From Himantopus leucocephalus (lineage: Eukaryota; Chordata; Aves; Charadriiformes; Recurvirostridae), in the NCBI GenBank assembly GCA_003993805.1, contig RSEF01000021.1, positions 4,019,576-4,083,575 on the forward strand: a stretch of 64,000 nucleotides of DNA, read 5' to 3'. The notes below the pieces were generated by a model. The model was not told the origin of the DNA. It worked only from the letters and a program-made list of their open reading frames with translations, and did not search any database. This document shows positions 53,501 through 64,000 of the stretch, one piece after another; positions within the stretch are counted from its first letter, which is position 1; every line of letters starts with the position of its first letter. A program made the translations under genes and the position numbers.

Positions 53501-54613
53501 TTCTGGACAAGATTTTTTTTTTTTTAAATAAAACGTCTCGTCTCTTTCATATTTACATACAAGACTTTACATCTCTTCATTTCCTACAAAGCTGAAGAAT
53601 TAAAAATCCTACACCTTAAATATCTCTTTTACGGATAAAAAAAAAATAATAATGCTGAAATCCTTTCAATAATAAGCTGGGAATTGAAACAATGTTTTTA
53701 ACAGCATTTCCGAGGAGAAAACTCCATTTTTCTATTGTAGCAAACACCCTCCATAATCTTCATTATTGCTGCTACGGGCACACAAAAATATGCAGCACCG
53801 TAATACAAGAGGGAACAACAGATACGCTGCCTAAATCCATCCTCGGTTCTGATTTTAACGAGAACAAAACCTTTCCTGCCCCTCCCTCCCCCAGTATACA
53901 CAGCACGAACCCCATCTGCGAGCCCTTCGCCGGACTGGGGGCTGCTGGAAGCAGGCTTACCCTGTTTGTCTCACCCCCGTCTCCTCTTAATCAGTTTTCC
54001 ACCATTACAGCAGACACACCATAGCTTTTTTTTTTTCTTGAATCTCTCTCCAAATATTCCCTCTGCCGGCTGGATCGCTGGGGGAACTCGCCTTCTGTAT
54101 CTTAACGCGTACAAGAAAACACCCCAAACCGTCTAACAGAGACCACTACAGCGTAATTATAATTAAAAATGGAACCCCGCAAGATCCAAGGTCTCCTCCC
54201 TTTTCGCCTTAAAGCCTTCAAGAGGGAATCAGTCCCACCCCCACCTTTTTCTCCTCCTCCTCCAGCTACAAACACACTTCTTTTTTAGGGGAAGCTGGAG
54301 CACCGAGGAGGTGGGGAAGCGCGGGGGAGGGGGGCCGTTTCCAACCCCGCCATGCGAAGAGGTGGACAAACCATGAGCCGCCCTTCTCTCCTGAAGAACG
54401 GGTGGGCGAGGAGAAGGCGGCGGCGGCGGGCGGGAGGGGGGGGGAAGGCCCAACCCGGTGCTCAGGCGACGGGAGAACCGAGGGAGCGGCGGAAGGGGAG
54501 GCCGGAGGGAAAGGAGAAGTGCGGCAACGGGGAGGAAGAGCGGGGGAGGGGAGCGGGGGACGGGCGCAGCCGCGCAGAGGAAGAAGGAACCGGGGATGGG
54601 GGGGGGGGGGGGG

Positions 54614-54661
54614 NNNNNNNNNNNNNNNNNNNNNNNNNNNNNNNNNNNNNNNNNNNNNNNN
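54614..54661. other. assembly gap (48 N)
   Basis: Forty-eight N follow a run of 16 G inside the CpG island. The true length may differ from 48. It lies just inside intron 1 if exon 1 ends at 54786, so it probably hides promoter-proximal intron sequence and not exon. Confidence 0.98.
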
Positions 54662-54785
54662 GGGAAGATGGCCTCAGGGTGGGGCCGGGGGCTCGGCGAG
54701 CCGGGAAGGCGGCGAGGCTTTTGTGCCGACACCACCACCACCACCCCCTCCACGCCCGCCCCCTTCTCTCCCCTCAGACGGTTAC

Positions 54786-55000
54786 CTGCCCTTCCGGCCG
54801 CTGCTCATTAACCGGGCCGGTACGTCGGTCGCCCGCGGCTCCTGCCCGCGTCCCGCCGGCCTGGGGAGGGGAAGGGGGGCGGAGGAGGAGGCGGAGGAGG
54901 AGGAGGAGGAAGGGGAGCCGCCCGCGCTATGCCCGGCTGGTCCCGGGGAGGCAGCAGCGCCGGCCGGGGGAAGCGGAGTCGGAAGGAGGGAGCCGCGGGG
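54786..55000 (-). other. GNB1: probable GNB1 exon 1 (non-coding), 5' end unknown
   Basis: The best minus-strand donor in the CpG island reads GGAAGGGCAG then GTAACC, with the exon ending at 54786. The upper limit given here is arbitrary, because the start site is not visible. Sequence above it is GC-rich with many CCT and CCG triplets, and is non-coding as expected. A weaker donor-like site (CCC/GTGAGC near 55305) cannot be excluded. Confidence 0.45.
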
Positions 55001-55337
55001 GAGGGGGGTGTCGCTGGGTCTCGACTCCTCCTCGCACGCCGGGTGCCCGCTCAGCTCCCCGCAGCCATCGGGAAGCGAGAGCCTGGGCGCGGTTAACCTT
55101 CCTCTCTCTCCCCCCCCACCTCCCACCCCACCCCGCCCGTGCTGCCCGGCCGGGAAACCCCGGCTCGGCTCGGCTCCCCGCCCCGCCCCGCCGCCGGCAC
55201 CGCCCCGCCGCCGGCACAGGCAGGCCCCGCCGCGCCGGAGGCCTCGCTGCCTCGACGGGGGAGAGCCGCCAGCAGGGCCGCGGCCGGGGCTGCGCTGTGC
55301 GCGCTCACGGGCGGGCAACGCCCTTCCAGTCAGCCCG

Positions 55338-55355
55338 TTTGGCGGGAAAGGGCGG
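55338..55355 (+). promoter_or_regulatory. E2F-like site with adjoining GC box
   Basis: TTTGGCGGGAAA, a full match to the near-palindromic E2F consensus, is followed directly by GGGCGG (55350-55355). It is in the CpG island upstream of the probable exon 1. Function is inference. Confidence 0.45.
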
Positions 55356-55943
55356 GGGGCGCGCGGGGCCGCCCGTCTGCCGCCTCCCGCCCATGGCGGC
55401 GGGCTCGGCCCCGCTGCCCGGCGCTTCCTCCCCGAGCGCGAACAAAGGCCGCGGGCGGTGAAGGAAGGGGAGGGAGGGGATGGCGGTGTTTCGCTTCTAC
55501 CCCGCCGCGCCCAGGCCGCAAACGCGTCTTTAAAAGCCTGGCGTGAACAAAGGAAAGAAAACAACCCCACAAACGGCGTTGTTTAAGTAGAGACTCTCCC
55601 AGAGAGAGCAGGAGGAGCAGACAGCCCTTCACCGGTGCTGAATGTAAGAACTCCGGGCTGCCGAGCGCGAGTAAGGGTGAGGGCCGGAGGTCTTAAATAA
55701 ACCGAGTAAGGTTAGGGCTGGAAGCCTTAAAACTCCAGTCACAAGCAGTAAAAACCTTTGCGTTACCATTTTTACCTCAGGAAATCAACGAGTGACGATT
55801 CAGTAGGCTTCCAGCCTATTTTTTCTAACGTCGCTCATAAGGGTACTTGGGTGGCCAAAGTTTCCAGAGCCGCTTTTTCATATTCTCCTCACGGGATGAG
55901 CATCCGTCTCTGCTCTGGAAGGCATTGCTGAAAAACGCGATTA

Positions 55944-55967
55944 AAAATAAATAAATAAATAAATAAA
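55944..55967. repeat. (AAAT)n microsatellite
   Basis: About six AAAT units on the plus strand, just upstream of the GNB1 CpG island. Confidence 0.9.
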
Positions 55968-58900
55968 GGGAAAATTAAAAAAAATGCAATTTCTGTTTTA
56001 CAGACTGGGCCTCACATAAGGCAGGCAGGACAGATGTTACCAAGATGGAATCATTTCACACCAGCACACACGTACTAAAACATTATTACTTAAAAATGGA
56101 AAGTAAGTATACACACAGTATCGCATCAGTTTTTCTCCCATCAACAGGTCTAAATCTGGGGGGTTTTTTCCCCCCATTTTTTTAAGAGGTAAGATTACCT
56201 TACTACCCAGGCAGGTTTACAATAAAAAGTAAAAAAATCCACAGCGTTATAGCAAATTTTGAATTAAAAACATCTCCAGAAATCTTATGTTGTAATAAAT
56301 TAAAAACCAAAAAAATGTTAAAGAGACCAATATTTTTTTCTGCAAGCTTTTCCCCTAGTAGCTGCTTGCTTGTCCAGAATTTAAAACCAACTGTTACTAG
56401 CTTTCTGGGAAGGTAGGCGTGGTTACCTGTAATTAGTAAGAGAAAGAGTAGGTTTGCTAATTAAACTGTAGGAGAGTGGGTTGGCTATTATTCAGGTTGT
56501 CTGCTATGAATAGCTATTAGATCTTGGTGTGGTTAAGCCTTTGTTTTGTAATAATCAAATGTTTGTTTTTAAATAACATGTATGCTTCCTAAAGCTTGAA
56601 TTCTTCACCCTGGGATTTACAAATAACAAAATAAGAAATTTACTGAAATTAGAATAAAGGAGTCTTGAATTACAGTCCCAAATTGCTTATACTCTGTTCG
56701 GTAACCATGAGGAAATAATTTATGTTCCACCCCTGAAAGAAATATGCATACATGTGCATCATGGACAGGAATTATCCCATTAAAATGGTGGAACCACACA
56801 TACGCAGGTTGGGGATGTTCTTTGGACTGAGGGCTGGAGATTCACCTAGCATTCCTATCTGCAAAGTATCGATTAAATGTAAGCGCCTAAGAAACACTAC
56901 AAGTTTATTAGATATTTGCAAAGTTTTCTGGAGATTTCAAAAGCAGTTACACACATTACTGCAATATTTAAGTCAAAAAATCTCAGGGAGATTCGTAATA
57001 GGCAAGTTGCATGATTTTTTTATTTTTTAGTTAGAGATTGCTCTTATGCATAGCAGAGATTAAAATGCCCTTTTGGGGATACACCACAATTTGTGTGTTA
57101 AAGAAGGACCACTTACTACATCAGGGGAGAAAAAATGTGTGTTACATAAAGGATTAAAAAAAAAACAAACTTGTTTTGCTAAGGAAAATTCGTAAGTCTT
57201 ACAAGACTTTGGAAAATTTTCAGCTAACACTGGATCATGCAGAACAAATCTGGGTAACTAACAAAAATAATTTTCTGAGCTTTGTAACAAATAGTAAATA
57301 ACATTTTGTCTCTTTGAGAGAGTAATGGCATTGAGATTTTGTTATTAGGCTAGAAGATTTGTTGTGTGAATTAACTTTATCATAATGCATACTTTTTCCC
57401 CATTGCACATGCCTTATACAAATACTGCTTTTCTTCCTTATAATTATCTCACATGCTTTTAGTAGTGGGACAATTATAGTACCTAAATGTCAGGGGTTTT
57501 TTAAATAAAGTACACATTCAGATCTTATCTTTTCCTAGGAATCTCTAATTTTTTTCTAATTTTTACGTGTTCTCTATTTTATGAGAGCTAAAGGTAATTT
57601 CTGTCCACAGGTCTGTGCTCTGCCACCTCTTTACATCCATGGAATTTGGGTAAGGAAACCAGAGCAGCCAAATGTGTTTATACATGCTGAGCATAACCAC
57701 ATATACACATAACTAATTTTTCACCACACCTATTCTTTTGTAAAAATACAACTGTTGCACTAGTTCCTGTTTCTGATCCAGTAACTTAATTATATCTTAT
57801 TCTTCAGTGAAAAATTTGATTGATATATAGTTATACTGCTGGTATGAAGAGGGATTATGAAGATTGGAAATGATTGTTTACAGGGTGGAGAGATGTTTCA
57901 GGTGGGGTGGGTGGGGTTTTTTTGTTTTGTTGTATAGATCTCACTGCACAAATCCATTTTTCTGCATTTTAAAATCTTTCAGAAGAAACACATATTACTG
58001 TGTGCAAGACTGTTTAATTCTGATGTCTTCATATAGTCCTGTGCTGGAAGCTACTGTATATGCATTATCTTTATATTTCATATTTCTTTTTGATTTTTTA
58101 ATCTTCATTTTTTGTATGTGCATACAGATATATACAGAAACTGTCCTAGATTGTAGTATTCAGTGCAAGAGTGTGCAAATCACCAGAAATAAGTGGACTT
58201 GATGCATGAGTTTATCTGTTTCCAGATTATTACAAAAATATTGTGCCTAACTGAAAATTTAGCTGAAAATATCTGCTAATACCTGACAATCTAATATACA
58301 TAATTAACAAACCCAAATATTGGTGTTTTTTCATTAGTTCACTTTGAAGTAGCTAGTATAGCCAAAGCAAATTAAAATAACTGAAATAAATGGGAAATGT
58401 GACTCACAATTTCACAAAATAGTGAAACTTCTCAAACCTGAGGCTTCCACGTATGCTAGGACTAGGTAAGCTGAAGCAAAAATAGAAGTTTTTCTCCTGA
58501 AGCTTGGTTTAGATCTAAAGAAAACCTCTCCTGTAAGCAGGTTGCTCCATAGTTCTCAGTTGCAAAATTTCTTGCACCTTTTTCTCAATCAGCTGATATT
58601 AACCCCTTTATAGAGAACATACTGAATTAAATGAATCTTTAGGCAGTTTCACTAGTTCGTGTGTTTCTTCATCTGTTTTGAACACAATGACAAACCTAGC
58701 TGGAGTCTGTCATACCTGGTATGCTCCTAGAACACCTGTTTTTGCAGGCCGCTCTGCCGTTCAAAACCTGTGTGTCACAGCACCACTGTAGCACACTGGT
58801 GGTGAGGCTGTGAAAAATCATTGTTTCAAGCCTTTTGTGGAATACAAAGAAATTGGTTGTTAAAAAGAAAAATGGCTGCCTCAGTATTACTGTAAAACTT

Positions 58901-61900
58901 TTCCAAATGGGCAACAGTTATGCCATGCATAGTTTTATACTTTTACCAACTCCTGATTAATAGGACATTTGCTTAAACAGAGCCAAAGATTACATACACA
59001 TCAAAAGTTGCTTTCTAGCTTTCAGCCTCCAGGCTCTGCTTTCACTCTTACATGTGCGTGACTGCCATCAACAGGTAAAAGTGAAGGCTACTGAGAGGCT
59101 TTAAAATAGTTGTGAAATGCAGACTTAGCAGTCTTGGCAAACAAAAATGTCATTTTTCTTCCCTCATCTGCAAAGGTCTTGCACTGCGTAAGATGGAGTA
59201 CTTCCAGGGAGTGGAAGTCCTGAAATGTTTCCTACATACTGGTCTCCTCACTTGTGTGTCATGGTCATCAGATCTGTAAATCTTTGTCTCACATCTACAG
59301 GTTGCCACACGATGAAACTCGGTGGCTCAGATAGACACATGTGTCCTATTCAGACATCTCCCCCTGTTCAGAGGGAATTCAGTTCAATGAGAATGTGTAG
59401 ATAAGACAGATTGTGTTAATGAACCGCTTCAGGAATCCCAACGACACTGTCTGTCAGATGTATAGCTGTATCTTTAAAAGTAAGGCAATTAGAAATACAG
59501 AGCTGGAGGGTACAGTTGAATTTTTGAGTCCTGTAGCTCATGTGACAAGTAACCATGCCCCATGATATCCTTTGAAAGCTGTGGAAACTTCACCTTAGAA
59601 TTGTTTGTTTGGTTTTTTTTTTTTCCTTTGCTAATCCACTTGTAAGGTGAGTTGCCTCTCAAAACCTTATTGCATTGTTTAGAAACAGCGAAATTTGCTC
59701 ATTTAATGATGCCTTAATGCATACTGCAGTACTTTTGGAGGCATTTGTATCAGATCTTTATCAGTGTAATAGTTAAAAGAGCAACCGCCACTTTTCTTAA
59801 GCTGCAGGAGTAGGAAGTCTTGTTCAAAGCAAAAAGATAGAAGGACAGATATGACATAGTCCAGAGAGAAGGTGTTCTTGTTCAACAAGAGCAGCAATGA
59901 TGTAACTTGGTCCCAAATGAATTAATGAGTATAGGTTTTATTTGCAAGTGAAATTGCCATTGCGTATTGTTTAGAAATATACTATATTCACGGTTATTGA
60001 ATGTTTTGTCAGTATTTTTGTCATTTATTGGAAAGTAACTCATTTTTGTATACAAATAGCACTGTTACTGAATTGTTATAATCACAATTTACATATTGTT
60101 ACCTGTGTAAATATACTGCATGATTCTTATGATAACTCAAGATGCTCCTGGACTCTGAAAGAATAACTGTCACCAAACAGGTATAAATTTTTGCTTTCTA
60201 AAGAAAGGGTGAAAATCAGTGCTTCTCAAAATTGCATAGATCCTCAGATGGTATAAAAATACTACAGAAGTCATAAGTAATGATGTTTGCCTACTTCTCT
60301 AAGTAGAGTGTTTCTAATGGACTTACCCAAAATAATAACGCAAAATTCTGGAATCACACCCGCACTATTTCCCATTTTAGAATATTTTGTCTGCCTTTGT
60401 GTCCTTTGATTTCTACAGTTTACATTCTATTAAAACTGCAGAGACTCATAGAGACGTTCACGTGATTTTGATCTTATTTGAAGTTCTCACTCCATTTTGT
60501 CCCAAAAGCAAGGCATAACCCTTGTTTCTCCTGTCATTCCACCAAAATTAAATGAAGCTTATACAATGTTTCAGTTTCAGTGATGCTTCAGTCCCTAGTC
60601 TATTCAGAGGATCAGGAACTTTTTCTTTTTTTTTTGTCATTGTTTTATTTTAAAAAAAAACTGATTAAGAACTGTCCCAACCTGTTGTTATTTTCCACTT
60701 CTTTAACAATTGAATTAAAATCATGGCTGCTATTTTCTGAGCAAGGATCCAGGTAGGAGAGTATCAAGATCGTTCATTAAAGAAAATAAATAAATAAAAG
60801 TGTACTGAGTAGAAATACTCAGTGAGGCCAGGCAGAGGAAAAAAGTAGGAGTAACTCAGTCTCCTTAGTTACATTCTGCATTCTCACAGTTTCTTTCAGT
60901 TTGCCTATGACTGTGGAACAAAAGAGTTATTTTAAACGAATTCTGAGAACAAAGCATAAAATTAGCAAAACTGTTTTAGTCTGAAGAGAAAAGATTTTAA
61001 GGTAGGGGGAACTAGTTTTGAGAGTCTTCATGTAATATAGGACAAAAAGGCAAGAAAATCCATATACCTGAATTTCCTGACTAATACAGTCTTGGAAGAT
61101 GATACTGAACTTCTTACCTATGGTATGGATTAGAATGGTTTATTCATGAAATGGATGCAAGAACTGTTAACTCAGAATTGTTGAGAGACTTTGCAAGTCA
61201 CTTCAAAATACTTTGAAAAAAATCCATTGTTGTCTGGAAGCAAAGTTGTGTTGTGTTCTGTTGAGTTGTGAAGGCCCACAGCTTTCCTATAGATTTCATT
61301 CTACTGCGTCAATGTACACGTACGTTACGGTGAATGTAATAAGCGTATCTATTACACAACTCTCTTTGTACATCTCATTCTTGACAGAGGCGGAATAAGC
61401 TATATGGGGACAGTACATGCTGGTCTACACATGTCCTAAAGGGCATTATATGTAGTCTTGTTTTCTCATAAACTCTGGCTGAGGTAGTTTTATTACCAGG
61501 GGAAAACCTTGTTCCTATTGCGTTGTGACCCATTTAAAAAAAAAAAAATCAATGCCATAAGCATTTCTGACTTCAACATTCATAAAAATTTATTGCCTAG
61601 TTCCCAAGTGTGATTGTTATGTTTAGCATACCTTGAAGCATTTTCCAGCGCCAAAAAAATATCACTACTGTTGTCTTAGGTATAGGAAACTCATGCATAA
61701 TGATGTGAAATTATTTAGTCACTACCACCCAGCAGTTCATGGAAAGAAGTGAGATGAAATGTTAGGATTGCTTGAACCTGGATCTAGTATTCCTTGCAGT
61801 CAGTGCTGTAATTTTATACTATGATACAATGTTACAGTGTGATACAAATATGTAATTTTGTAATCTATGTTTATACTCGTTCAACAAAATAACAGAACTT

Positions 61901-62630
61901 CTCTGCTGGGAGTAAGCTCTGTTCTGATTTTTTCTACAGTTTCAACTTCCAACCTTGAATCATATATGTGTGTCTTAAGGTTGGTCAAGGCCTGCTTGTA
62001 CAGTAACCAACCAATTTCTCCCTTTTTTTTTTCCTTCTATTTATACAAACCCATTTCGAGAGCCAGAAGAATAGTGTTTTGGTGCTTTTCCCCCTACAAT
62101 CAGAATTGTATCACAGCTCTTTTCCATGTGCTGGGGATCGTACAAGGTCTTGTTCTGTTTTTCCTTCATATTCAAGTGTGTGTTACTCGTTTACATTTTT
62201 TGCTGTACCTTTAAACTTGGCAAGCCATAGCTCGGCTTTTAAAAGTCTTTTCGTGCTCCTGGCAAAAAGGGTGCCCTACCTGGGCCAATGGATATATTTT
62301 CCAACACGATGAAACCCTTTAGTAGGGAAATCCCAATGTCCCCACCCTTAGTGGCATGGGACAAACATAGCTGGCTTTGCAGTGGCTTGAATCACAGCAA
62401 ACATTGCTAGGAGCAGGGGAGGATATAAAATGGAGCATGAACACCTTTTTCAAAATCTCATATCCTGTACTGAGCATAGGTAATTCAGAGCTGAGGTGGA
62501 ACTGAAGGAGTAAGCGTATAGATATTTACAATCAAGTAAATAGAAGTAACTTTTCCTGTATGGAGACCTATCCTGCAGCTATAATAGCAACAAAGGGCAC
62601 TGTTATAATAATCCTGGAGATCAGATTCTA

Positions 62631-62642
62631 GTGTGTGTGTGT
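62631..62642. repeat. short (GT)n run followed by AT-alternating bases
   Basis: Six GT units followed shortly by ACATATATATAAATACACA. A minor simple repeat in the 5' flank. Confidence 0.8.
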
Positions 62643-64000
62643 TTACACATATATATAAATACACATGAGGGCACACAACCAACTGCACACCTGTAGGTCT
62701 TCCTTTAAATCAGTAATCTTTTAAGTAACGTTTCAGTTGCATGAATGCTGATTAAGGAGTTTGGGCAAAAGCTTAAACCCTAATATTTCCCCATTTAAAG
62801 GGACTTTCCTCAAGGGAATCATTGTCTTATTGAGCAACTAACAGAAAAAAACAACTGATACCTTGGGGATGTGGAGAACTTAGAATCCACATTGAGAATT
62901 CAGCCTAGCAACTAAACTTTCCATGATGTCAGGTGCATAAGACCTGCAGTGAAGTTTGCCTGTGAGAAATACCTCCAAGTACAAGAAAGAATTTGCTTAT
63001 CTAGCTATGTGTCAGATTCCTTTAGAACATTCTTCCATCCTTGACATTAGCAGTTTCAGAAAGCCAGCACAGGTGCGTGTCCTAGTGAACCAGCTACCAA
63101 ACGTTGGAATTACTGTTCTTTCAAAGAGCCTTACCTTATTTCATTACTGCAGTTGCAGGAAAGCTTCAGTGCTGCTGCAGATTCCAGAATCCAGAAAACA
63201 AAAACTGCATTCATAAAGCAAAATTATTTCGAGTAGGGGGACTTGTACCACTGTCCTTGGGAGTATCTATGTTTAGTCAAACAAAGCCTATTTGTGATAC
63301 GTGTAAGGTATAAGGCATGCTTAGAAAATTCGGTAGTCATTAATTTAATCACAGTAGGTAATAAAATGAGCAGAATCAATAATTGTTGCATCCTGTACTT
63401 CAAAAGTAAGCATTTATTTGGGAAAGTGTACAGTGACAGCAGAACACAGTGAAGAAAGATAGTCTGAAAAACAGTTAGACTTCCATCATCCATATCAAGC
63501 AAAACTGGCAAGTAAATTCAGCCCATCCACTCTGTTCTTGCAGTGGAAGAGAACTCAGCAAAGAACAGAAAAAATGCATTCTGATCTTATTATTTCAGAA
63601 ACAGTTCCAGAAAAATCTGTGTGAATGTTGTATAAGGTGTGGAGGGGTTATTCATAGACTGTGTGACAATATAAGCTGTTGTTGAAGTGGCCCTAAGAGC
63701 TGTAGGGACTGAAGATACAAAATGGTTAAATGACACAGCTAGGCATGAAGTTGTGAGAGAAGCAATAAGAACCACCAGTCACCATGTCCCATGGTGCATG
63801 GACCTAGTTATGTGTACTCCCTGCTATGCTGGTCTTAAACAGGAAAGCACTGCATGGAAAGCCTAGAAGAGAAAGTTGGTTCTAATGATACATTAAACCA
63901 CAACCTGAGCAGGCTAAACGATACAGTGATTCCAAGAAAGACCTGCACATTGCATTTCCTTACTCACCAGAGCAGAAGGAATTAGTATAGGAAATTCATG

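Larger units (their letters stand above)
34163..54785 (-). other. GNB1: GNB1 intron 1
   Basis: The largest intron, about 20.6 kb and AT-rich. It contains a CR1 fragment at about 37170-37495 with a GC-richer unclassified block before it, a purine tract at 36552-36599, a C run with an ambiguous base near 35383-35402, a TA/CA microsatellite at about 50508-50548, A runs (for example 52287-52303), and a single ambiguous base at 52746. I recognise no nested gene or RNA. First introns of this kind often hold enhancers, but nothing in the sequence alone lets me place one. Confidence 0.6.
54300..55560. promoter_or_regulatory. GNB1: CpG island promoter of GNB1
   Basis: GC content and CpG density rise sharply here against the AT-rich DNA on both sides. 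The island sits at the expected 5' end of the minus-strand gene, and I see no TATA box in the right position. Candidate sites include an E2F-like TTTGGCGGGAAA (55338-55349) joined to a GC box GGGCGG, further GC boxes, and a YY1-like AAGATGGCC at 54664-54672. Trinucleotide-rich stretches of GGA/GGC (54877-54915) and CCA (about 54731-54748) are typical of such UTRs. The transcription start cannot be fixed from sequence; about 54.85-55.4 kb is likely. Confidence 0.8.
55561..64000. other. 5' flanking intergenic DNA, no gene recognised
   Basis: Beyond the CpG island the sequence returns to AT-rich DNA with short open frames (115 codons at most) that resemble no known protein. It contains an AAAT microsatellite at about 55944-55967 and a GT run near 62631-62642. 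No exon bounded by good splice sites and carrying a recognisable domain was seen on either strand. In mammals CALML6 and TMEM52 are the next genes on this side; I cannot identify either here. Confidence 0.6.

Noticed and set aside
54352..55586. Very long open frames (up to 394 codons) on both strands of the CpG island
   Set aside because: They are Arg/Gly/Pro-rich in all overlapping frames, cross the N gap, and reflect GC-rich DNA with few stop codons. They match no protein family.
57864..58202. 112-codon plus-strand frame upstream of the promoter
   Set aside because: Hydrophobic and T-rich composition without a consistent membrane-protein pattern or splice context, and no recognised family.

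Overview
The window is vertebrate nuclear DNA, most likely from a bird, and it holds one recognisable gene: GNB1, the G-protein beta-1 subunit, on the minus strand. The case for a bird rests on CR1 LINE fragments, a solo endogenous-retrovirus LTR of a type I associate with bird genomes, a MIR-like relic, and compact introns. No prokaryotic genes, CRISPR arrays or operons are present.

Layout, in the direction of transcription (high to low coordinates). A CpG island at about 54.3-55.6 kb is the promoter and contains a 48-base assembly gap. A probable non-coding exon 1 ends at 54786. Intron 1 (20.6 kb) contains a CR1 fragment. A well-defined 52-nt non-coding exon 2 lies at 34111-34162. Intron 2 (7.7 kb) contains the MIR-like relic and the solo LTR with a perfect 5-bp target duplication. 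Nine coding exons follow between 26330 and 11489. They join without a frameshift into 1023 nt: 340 codons plus a stop. A short 3' UTR intron (11093-11484) precedes the last exon, a 1.7-kb 3' UTR with an AATAAA at 9380-9385.

The protein has the N-terminal helix that pairs with G-gamma and seven WD blades. Residues of the G-alpha and effector face (L55, K57, Y59, K78, I80, W99, M101, D186, D228, D246, H266, W332) are at the expected positions. The paralogue is fixed as GNB1 rather than GNB4 by the NIDPVGRIQ and [12 protein letters not shown] stretches.

The flanks (1-9.3 kb, beyond the gene's 3' end; 55.7-64 kb, upstream of its promoter) are AT-rich. I recognise no gene in either. I did not find a new biological system. 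The best second looks are an 18-codon upstream ORF created by splicing exon 2 to exon 3, a sense-oriented LTR carrying a TATA box and a poly(A) signal just before the start-codon exon, and the gap in the promoter.
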